Positions 56,690 to 64,000 of a DNA stretch of 64,000 bases are shown one piece after another; positions within the stretch are counted from its first letter, which is position 1; each line of letters begins with the position of its first letter. The position numbers and the translations under genes are program-made. Under the pieces are notes generated by a model, which worked only from the letters and a program-made list of their open reading frames with translations, was not told where the DNA came from and made no database searches. Origin of the DNA: Liolophura sinensis (Eukaryota; Mollusca; Polyplacophora; Chitonida; Chitonidae); contig NC_088301.1 in NCBI RefSeq assembly GCF_032854445.1, positions 3,968,001 to 4,032,000 of the forward strand, in the 5' to 3' direction.

Positions 56690-58770
56690 GCTATAATCAG
56701 TGAAGTAACTTATGTTATAGAAAGGAAGTACAGAGTCGAGCATACTCCTTTTCTATATAATGCACATTATACTAAATCAGGAATTCAGTAATTTACGGTC
56801 TTTACTATGCAATGAAATATCCCTCTCGTGCCGTTGTGCTCTACATGTGTGCAATCCCTAAGCGCAATACCTGCATTACTTTTTAAGATACCACCCCTAA
56901 CATTTTGTTTAACATTGCTTCCTCTGTTATTGGACGCAGACACTGACGCCGACGCCGACGCTCAGGGTACGACATAAGCTACGCCTGTACTTTATATGGG
57001 CGAGCTAAAAACTCTTTACGATGGTTTTTGGTGTTGGAAGTTATAATTTAGATACATTTATCTTAAGATAACATTGATAAAGTGGACAAAAACTTAATTT
57101 TTCAAAGCCAAAAAGCAAGTTTTAAAATCGTATTTCAGATATTGACATGTCCGAAATGATTTTGTGAAATCGGCCCCATGTCTTAGCCTACAGGCAGCTA
57201 GTCAGCATGTACATTTTAACAGGAAATCGCTTAAGGCTAAGTCAAACCTGACATTCACTGTAAACCTTATTCTATAGATGAAATCTTCTCGAGTACAAAT
57301 GCCTCAAACTCTGACAGAAACATATATATTTAGATCTTTATTACACAAAAAGTAAACTGAAGCCTAAAACATTTGTTTCTTTTTCTGAGAGGATCAATTG
57401 GATCCACAGTTTGCAGATTATTGATTTGTCTTCCAAAAGTACACGTGCAATTCCTCCACTGAATATAAGGCCTTGACCGACCTTGGCAAAATCACATTGA
57501 AACCGATATGGAAATCAAAATGGGGCACGAGCTCTTGTAATGTGGACAAAGACCCCCATTACAACTTCCGTTTTTCTGTAGGGACGATTGTAGTTCTGTG
57601 AATTTTAGGGTATAAAGTCTTTTTTTGCTCCCAGGCGTCCATTTTTGGTGCACAGGTGCATGCTTGGTATTAAAATGCTGGAAACTGTCTAAACTTTGAG
57701 GAGGTATGAGCTTTATTGATGAAAGTTTGAAATTCTGGGCGAGAGGACACAAGGTGTGAGGTAGTGATGAGGCTGCGAGTGACGTCCCCTTGGCGTTGCT
57801 AGGCACGCCTCCCAGCTGCCGGCATGGAAAGGTCCAGATTTTGACGGTCAACCTATGTCAAGATTTTTATGGCTTCTTTCTCACAGGCTGGGCCAGGTAT
57901 GCACCAAAGCTTAATGGCCACGGAATGTTTGGGACTGAGCTACAGCGCTAGACGTTAACATTGTCGCTTATGGAAAATTAATCGGGGTCCGAGGCCATGT
58001 AATACTGTGTAACGGGAGACAACTAGTGTTTTCTTCCTGACCGGCCAAGAGTCGGCTAAAATGCCAGACTGACGACTGTCCTAAAACTGGACTCAGACAT
58101 AGGTTAACAATACAACATGGAAATTTATTAAAGTAAGACGACCACAGCTAAATAAATCAAAACGTAACATTTAACAACGAATCTTAGTATCCCCTTTACG
58201 CGTCAACTATATTAATGCTTAATACTCGCATTCCAAATCTCTGTTATACTTCTGATCTTAACCCATTGTAGCCCCTCATCAGTGACACGAAATAACTATG
58301 CTTCGTTTCCAATGGGACCAAAATCACAATCACCGCTAGTCGGCGCTGAGCCATGTGTGTCACGCAATGTGTTTCACGCCCTATGTTTACACCAATGCCC
58401 TTATTTATCAAACGACTTAAGACTTAAGTAAAAAATTCAACCACAACTACAGTGAAAATGTTTTGCTGTAGCAAGTTTAAAATTTGTAAACCGAATCTTT
58501 ACTGCAGAACAATGCACCAATCATAATTTGTGTTCTAATTATTTCTGAGTTTGGCTTTATAAAGCACTTTGAATTCATGACCTTAGTCTTATGTTGCTTT
58601 GTAAATACGAGCCCAGTATTGCACAAGCTACTTAGGTATAATAGAACCAAGTTGTTATACAGGTTTGGGTCAAAGGCCGTGGCTTTTGGAAAATGTCTTT
58701 TATCGTTCAGCAGGCTCTTAATGGTCTACATCAATGTCAACTCTATAGTAAACTTCACTGAAAACGAGGT
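56690..58770. other. No gene seen
   Basis: Contains an unrecognised 119-codon minus ORF (57492-57851) and a minus-strand AATAAA at 58124-58129, which could end the DUF1761-like mRNA. Otherwise nothing supportable. Confidence 0.45.
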
Positions 58771-58969
58771 CTAGTAACGTTTGAAGTAGACGAGTGATAA
58801 AATCATGACGAATATCAGAGTAAACTTGTGAGCGACATGCCCGGAGAAATGAGATAAAGTGTCAAGGCTGTTGTGAACGGTGTGGGGTCCCTCGAGACAG
58901 ACGAAGAAGAGCGACAGCCACAGTGACAAGATTAGGGCTTCCTGCCATCCGCCCACCGACCAGTGTTGT
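58771..58969 (-). CDS. DUF1761-like gene, exon 2
   Basis: Encodes QHWSVGGWQEALILSLWLSL, FFVCLEGPHTVHNS and KFTLIFVMILSLVYFKRY, ending TAG. Without splicing the frame would extend upstream as unrelated residues; the acceptor ttcttttgtag marks the true edge. Confidence 0.78.
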
Positions 58970-59865
58970 CTACAAAAGAAATCAGCAGTTATTGGGTTCA
59001 TCCGATTGTTGTTTAACGCTGCATTCAATAATTTCTCACTTATACGGAAGTACAAAACCACAACCTGATATATATAGTACATGTAAAATTCAGAAAATAT
59101 CGTTACCATGGTAACTAGAATATGAGAGAGTGAACAATTTCCAAGTTTAAAATTTAAAAAGAAGTCCTTGGGAAAATAATCCGAATCAGCTGAACAATTT
59201 ATAACTTCGTAATGCAAGAACAGAAACATCATGTAAAAATCTGGATGTTGGTAAGATTACCATAATCTGGAAAAACGTTGCTGGATGGATACTTTACATG
59301 TATTTATGTAATGCCAGTTACGATTAAAAAATTATTATTTTTATGGGATGACATATATGATAACAAATATATGAATCACAACTTCTATTTATTCAGCGTT
59401 AATTTGTATTAACTCATAAATTCTACGGGATGGTACAAAAATCAAAGCTATCAACCTCTTGCGACGTTATGTAGTTTCAAGAGAAAACCCACTGGAACCA
59501 AGTAGATTTACCTGAATGTAAAGTTCAAATATCATGAAATTAATGTAAGAATCGCTATATATATGTGCATGCTTTCTAACGTTTTTCACAGCTTTCTAAC
59601 GTTTTTCACAACTTTCACAACAGATTGTACGCTAACTGATGTAGAGTTGTTCGATAAGCGTATATACATAGATTAATTCTTCTTACTCGATGACGTATTT
59701 GAGGAAGATGACGAGTCCCACGTCACAGATCAGCGCTGTTACGAGGTAGCGATCACCGAGTCTCTTCCCCAACACATGGCTGTTTGAATACAAGAGGGCG
59801 CTAACGGCCTCCCCCAGAACAACTGCTATCACCATGGCGACGTTAAAGCTGATGTGGAAATCCAT
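58771..59865 (-). CDS. DUF1761-like four-helix membrane protein (two coding exons)
   Basis: Exons 59687-59865 and 58771-58969 join at ATCGA|GTAAGA and ttcttttgtag (phase 2) to give 125 residues, the usual DUF1761 size. It has four hydrophobic helices (about 8-27, 40-58, 70-86, 109-121) and an early LLYS...LGK motif resembling the family's WYSPLLFGK region after helix 1. No function is established for the family; the protein should be an integral membrane protein. The start is CCATGG with a splice acceptor (tattttacag) two bases before it, so a 5'UTR intron is likely and the promoter lies upstream. The fold is clear; the family assignment is from motif and size only. Confidence 0.72.
59003..59050 (-). 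repeat. Family A SINE tail remnant
   Basis: gtttaacgctgcattcaata, atttctcacttatacgg is a decayed copy of the SINE tail inside the DUF1761-like intron. Confidence 0.55.
59687..59865 (-). CDS. DUF1761-like gene, exon 1
   Basis: Encodes MDFHISFNVAMVIAVVLGEA, VSALLYSNSHVLGKRLGDRY and TM helix 2 to KYVI. Two codons past the donor the unspliced frame stops (TAA), which supports splicing. Confidence 0.78.
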
Positions 59866-61690
59866 GGCTGTAAAATAGGAATACGTGTCGAATAAAGAGA
59901 TACGGTCATGTTAAAATCTACAACATTTACATATGAGCTTTATCCGTAATGAAAACCAAGTGAGTTAAGAAGAACATGACCATGTTAATGTGTGAGCAAC
60001 AAATCCGCTCAAACGACAACCATCTCATCAGCCGACGTGGATCTATGATGTAGTTCTTAATAAGGAAGGCTCGAAGTCAACAGTTGCTAACGTTAGCTGC
60101 TCCAGATTCCATTAAACAGATGTGAATGACCTCATTTATGAAATTCGTGATAAATATACTTGAATCGAACTTTCGGAATCAGCATCGCTCGAATCTAACG
60201 ACCTTTCCATTTACAGTAGCTAAATTTGTTTCTGAACAGTGTACATTGCCATACTCTTTACGGCGAATTTGCCGCTCTCGCTTTTCACGACTGCCAACAC
60301 CAGAAAAGCTTGACCTTTGGAGACTGTGCGACGCAAGAAGACGTAGTCTCACCACTGGTGTCCTAGTGCAGAATTATGTAATCAGTATTTATCTACAAAA
60401 ATGGTTCAAGTGTTGGTTACAATGCTTTGGGGAAAGAGAATGTATATGTATATTGTATAATTATAGCCAAAGGTTTGTTTTTGTGTTTTCTGACATCACT
60501 GGGGTCACGGCCCTATCACCGTGACCCCACTGATCTCGCCGTTGTTCAAGATTTCTGTACAATGTTTTCTGACAGTGATATAAAGCGAACGCAAAAAGCG
60601 ATGCATGCGTTGTAAGGGGTATGGCACATCCCTTGTGCAATCAAGACATCCACGAGTCTCACATTGCGAATCTATAGGCTTCGAAACAGACACTCATACA
60701 CTAGTCGTGAACCATGCATATTAGATGTTCAATGTAATCGCAATATCATTCCCGAAGCAACCCTCAAAACAAACCACCAAAGAACTGAGAAAGGATATAA
60801 AGTAAGAAATTAGGACGGGTTCACGCAAGCAGCCAACAGAATGTCCATATTGGTTGACGGCTATAGGCATACGAATGCCTGTTTCGTTTTTCATAAAGTG
60901 CCGACAATCTAAACATGTAGGCCTATCTCAATTGCGCTCTGATTGCAAGAAAACGGTGCTTTTCAGGCACATGACTTTCACAAGAGATTTACATTAATTT
61001 AGCGGAGACTGGCAAAATCCTGCGAGATTCTCTGCTTGTAAGCACTAAAGTATCCCTGTGAAGTTTCGACCAATATAATGCTGACATCAAAGCGGCAAAC
61101 ATCGATGACAGAGCTTATCATTTCTAAACGATCATACCCTGCACATGCATGTATTCTGCAAAAAACTTCTAACATAACTACTTACTACGGAAATTCCACA
61201 TTAATGAATTTACATTAGATTTTATTTCTGACTTTCCGGATTTACATAAATTTGTTATAAACGAACCGCCACTGTCAATCGTATTAATAGAGAAGAAAAC
61301 TTAAAAAAATGACATTATAGGCTGAAAAGATCACGAATTTTTGCGATTTTGCGACTTTTCCTCGCCATACACGTAAAGCCTGAAAACAGCAAATCTGGCA
61401 TAAATGGATAAGTCCATCGCGTCCTCCATCTTTAACACCCTGTAATTTATGCTGGGGGCGTGTTGCCTCTCTGCTAATGTGAGTCGTTAAAACTGCCGCC
61501 TTGTTCGTGCAAACTCGGAACCTACGTCCAACATTCCGGTTTCCCAATCGTCAAGCGGAAAACGAACTGTACTGTTCGCTACCTTCTGGGAAGAAGAGTT
61601 TCACCGGAAATGTACGAACTGCACTGTGGCGGTTTCCGACGGCAATTCTCCTCCTAACACAGAAGACTTGAGGACTAGTTCTTAGGCAAA
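59866..61690. other. No confident gene; probable upstream region of two divergent genes
   Basis: It should contain the 5'UTR exon and promoter of the DUF1761-like gene and, near 61560-61690, the 5'UTR of the possible plus-strand exon. I cannot place the start sites. A 15-bp-arm hairpin lies at 60496-60533. Confidence 0.4.
60496..60533. repeat. Hairpin with 15-bp arms
   Basis: TCACTGGGGTCACGG, loop ccctatca, then CCGTGACCCCACTGA; one mismatch in the stem. Confidence 0.85.
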
Positions 61691-61748
61691 ATGGAGTCAC
61701 CCACAGCGGCTTTTGGTGCTGACTTTATTTACAATTTATCAAGTTTAG
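61691..61748 (+). CDS. Possible first coding exon of an unidentified gene
   Basis: AAAATGG Kozak context, 19 codons MESPTAAFGADFIYNLSSL, then G|GTACAT as a donor-like site; unspliced it stops four codons later. The upstream 130 bases are GC-richer than the surroundings, as expected of a leader. No downstream exon or family is recognised. Confidence 0.3.
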
Positions 61749-64000
61749 GTACATATTAGATTTTTTAATGGCATGCACCTGAGAGGAAAGGCTTACTCTT
61801 TTCAATGGTATTTGTCTGATATTTAATTTTTTTTCTCCTTTAAGTGTTCAAATATTTGCATATATTTAAAGTAATATACTTCAACTCAATGATGGAATCT
61901 CAACGAAAGCAGATTCAGTCGATAAATGCAAACCACTGAAACAAATACTCAAATTTTACGACATGAAGTCAATTTGGGGCCTATGTGTATATATGATGAC
62001 CTGATAAAGGGAGGAAATCCAAACTCCTGACCTCACCATCAGCCTATACCTCATAAAAAAAGAAAAAAAAGTGGTTAAACGCACAGTAACTTGATGCTGA
62101 ACAGAGCTATATTTTGGTTCAGTGACGTGACCTGTTCGGATCCAGCACTCAATCTGTTCAAAACTTGCCGATGTAAATACTTAATAGTTGCTATTCCCTC
62201 TTCATTGATTGGAGTTCTTCACATTTAAACCTGTTCGCTGACCAGTAATTATGGAAAGCTCGAGTATGGCGCAAAATACTTAATCTTGGATGATGACGTC
62301 ACTAGTCTACTGCCTTGACAACAGGCTGAACCAATTTGCCATCAGGCATGTATCAACGTGTACACATGTATGAATGCCTATTTGTCCGACTGGTGGAGCA
62401 GAATACAATGTTCTCAGCTAAAACTTCTCTCTCGTTTACCAATAGATATACTCAAAACTACAACTAAAGGTGAACAGTATAGATAAATCGGACGGACAGC
62501 ATTGGCAGAAAAGTATTCCGATTTGATGTTTTTGTATTAGCTTCCTTAGTCTGTTAAATTTATCTAGGCCAATAAAGATAAACTGAGAATTTCGTTGCAT
62601 GGAATACTGGTATGCGAAAATGGTCTACAGCTTTTACGTGTAGTGGGGTTGTTTTGTGTTGATTGGAAAGGAAGCCTTTAGCACAGTGTGGTCACAAAAC
62701 AACAGGTGGGTTTCCTACCTAACGCTGTTAAAGATCATGTCGAGGCCATAGCGTGCAGAGAATTCCATTTATGTGGATAAGGCAGATTTTTAGCATATTA
62801 TTTGAAATTTGTGCTTTAATAACCTGATCGTATAAGAAAAAAATCTCTGTTAATTATGTTATCATGAATAGTTATCGTAGATTTACTGATTAATAGTGCT
62901 ATCCCTTCCCTTCGACCGAGTCAACCGACTCTGTATATCCTGTCCAAATGTAAATAAACATTGGTTTCAGACACCAGCTGCTTGTTTACAGGACGCGTAT
63001 TTATAAGGAACATGTCAAAAGTTCAACATATGGCAAAATAGCTCCATAGTTTTGTCCTACAATAACACATGATATCTTTCTCACGTTCACAAATGATCTC
63101 ATAAACAGTCACATGATACACAAGGATTAATATACTACAGCCCTTAATTCTGCAGTCGTGCCATGCACGTGGTACGAACTGAAATAACGACGTGTCGCCA
63201 GTGGCTACTGAAACAAAATCAGGCCGATCTTTAGTTATTCCATACGATTTGTAGCATTCCAACAAAATCACATGACTTTTCGCATGCATGGTGTTATTTT
63301 GTTGAACGCTGACACTGTGTATCACAACTGGAACGGTCACCATGGGAACAGGTACGCATGTGCACGAATGCAAAATAATTCTGGTTGTAAGCAAGCCTCC
63401 TGATATATCGCGTTTTCCTAAAGCCGAGCCTCGTGATGGCCTGTGGTTCCCTTAATTAGACTGTGTACAGTAAACCGATACACATTCGCCTTAACGGGCA
63501 TGCAATCTGCTTTCCTTGTGCATTTCACTTCAATGCTCTCGGATAAACTGCTGCAGTCCTATAGCCTTTTGCTGGTGGGGTGTATGGCCCGTATATAGTG
63601 TTGAACCCATGGGACACGCAGAAAACGGAAGGAGTTCTTGACCCAAGCATTTAAATTTCCGCACACGGGTAACCTCAACAGGGATTTCTTACTCAGGAAA
63701 ACTGGATCCAATTTATATAGATTGAGCTTGGCGCTGGCCGTTAGGGTCTTTCTATACCTCCAGAGAAGAGTAGCTATATAAGCAAACTACCTATAGTTAC
63801 CACGGAGTGAAATATTCTTGAATACGGCGTAAAACACCACATAGATACGCCTGAATGTCCATACACACAGGCGGCCTACCTGTGCCTATGCGTGTTTTCT
63901 TCATGTATGTCTAGTATATGTTGCCAATGGTATAGAAATCATGTAAGCCAGCATTCATAAACAACATTCCTGAATACAACACAACAAACATGCACGAGAA
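61749..64000. other. No gene seen
   Basis: Non-coding by inspection, perhaps an intron of the possible gene starting at 61691. A family A SINE tail remnant lies at 63806-63842 (gagtgaaatattcttgaata, cggcgtaaaacacca). Confidence 0.4.

Noticed and set aside
57880-57955. Plus-strand terminal exon after ttctttctcacag, coding GWARYAPKLNGHGMFG
   Set aside because: The acceptor looks good and the frame ends in TAG, but I find no upstream exon, phase partner or family; too weak to call.
60126-60524. 132-codon plus-strand ORF
   Set aside because: No domain, no splice support and composition like the surrounding non-coding DNA.

Overview
Eukaryotic, intron-bearing, AT-rich genomic DNA, most likely from a marine lophotrochozoan and probably a mollusc. 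The clues are many copies of tRNA-derived SINEs of a type I associate with mollusc genomes (heads like ggctcagtcggttagcgc, tails like cggcgtaaaacaccaatca), an animal-type ovothiol biosynthesis gene, and dense minisatellites. The species cannot be named from the sequence.

Layout. 1-6.6 kb: no confident gene; one SINE and a possible frameshifted secreted-peptide ORF. 6.67-9.42 kb: a structurally complete piggyBac transposon (12-bp terminal repeats, TTAA on both sides, 602-codon transposase) sitting inside the tail of an older SINE fragment. 10.87-26.81 kb, minus strand: the main gene, a full OvoA (5-histidylcysteine sulfoxide synthase with a C-terminal methyltransferase). I reconstruct it as 18 coding exons with phase-consistent GT-AG junctions; an upstream 5'UTR exon and a TATA/CCAAT promoter probably lie near 35.5-35.75 kb. 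Several introns hold unrelated minisatellites, and the last exon reads in frame into a 26-bp minisatellite. 26.85-35.5 kb is the putative first intron, with several tandem arrays including a 535-bp higher-order repeat.

35.7-58.7 kb is repeat-rich and gene-poor. It holds SINEs, a homogeneous 50-bp satellite, a 48-bp array that is an open reading frame, and a 25-bp minisatellite split by a 5'-truncated reverse-transcriptase retroelement. It also holds a SINE whose inside has expanded into a 56-bp array. 58.77-59.87 kb, minus strand: a two-exon gene for a 125-residue four-helix membrane protein resembling the DUF1761 family. At 61.69 kb on the plus strand there is a possible first coding exon of a gene that would run out of the window. 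The rest shows no supportable gene.

The confident host genes are ovoA and the DUF1761-like gene; they are about 32 kb apart and nothing suggests a functional link. OvoA makes the thiol-histidine precursor of ovothiol, an antioxidant of marine invertebrates. The most unusual features are how minisatellites have invaded this gene: one duplicates a splice donor and another may extend the protein.
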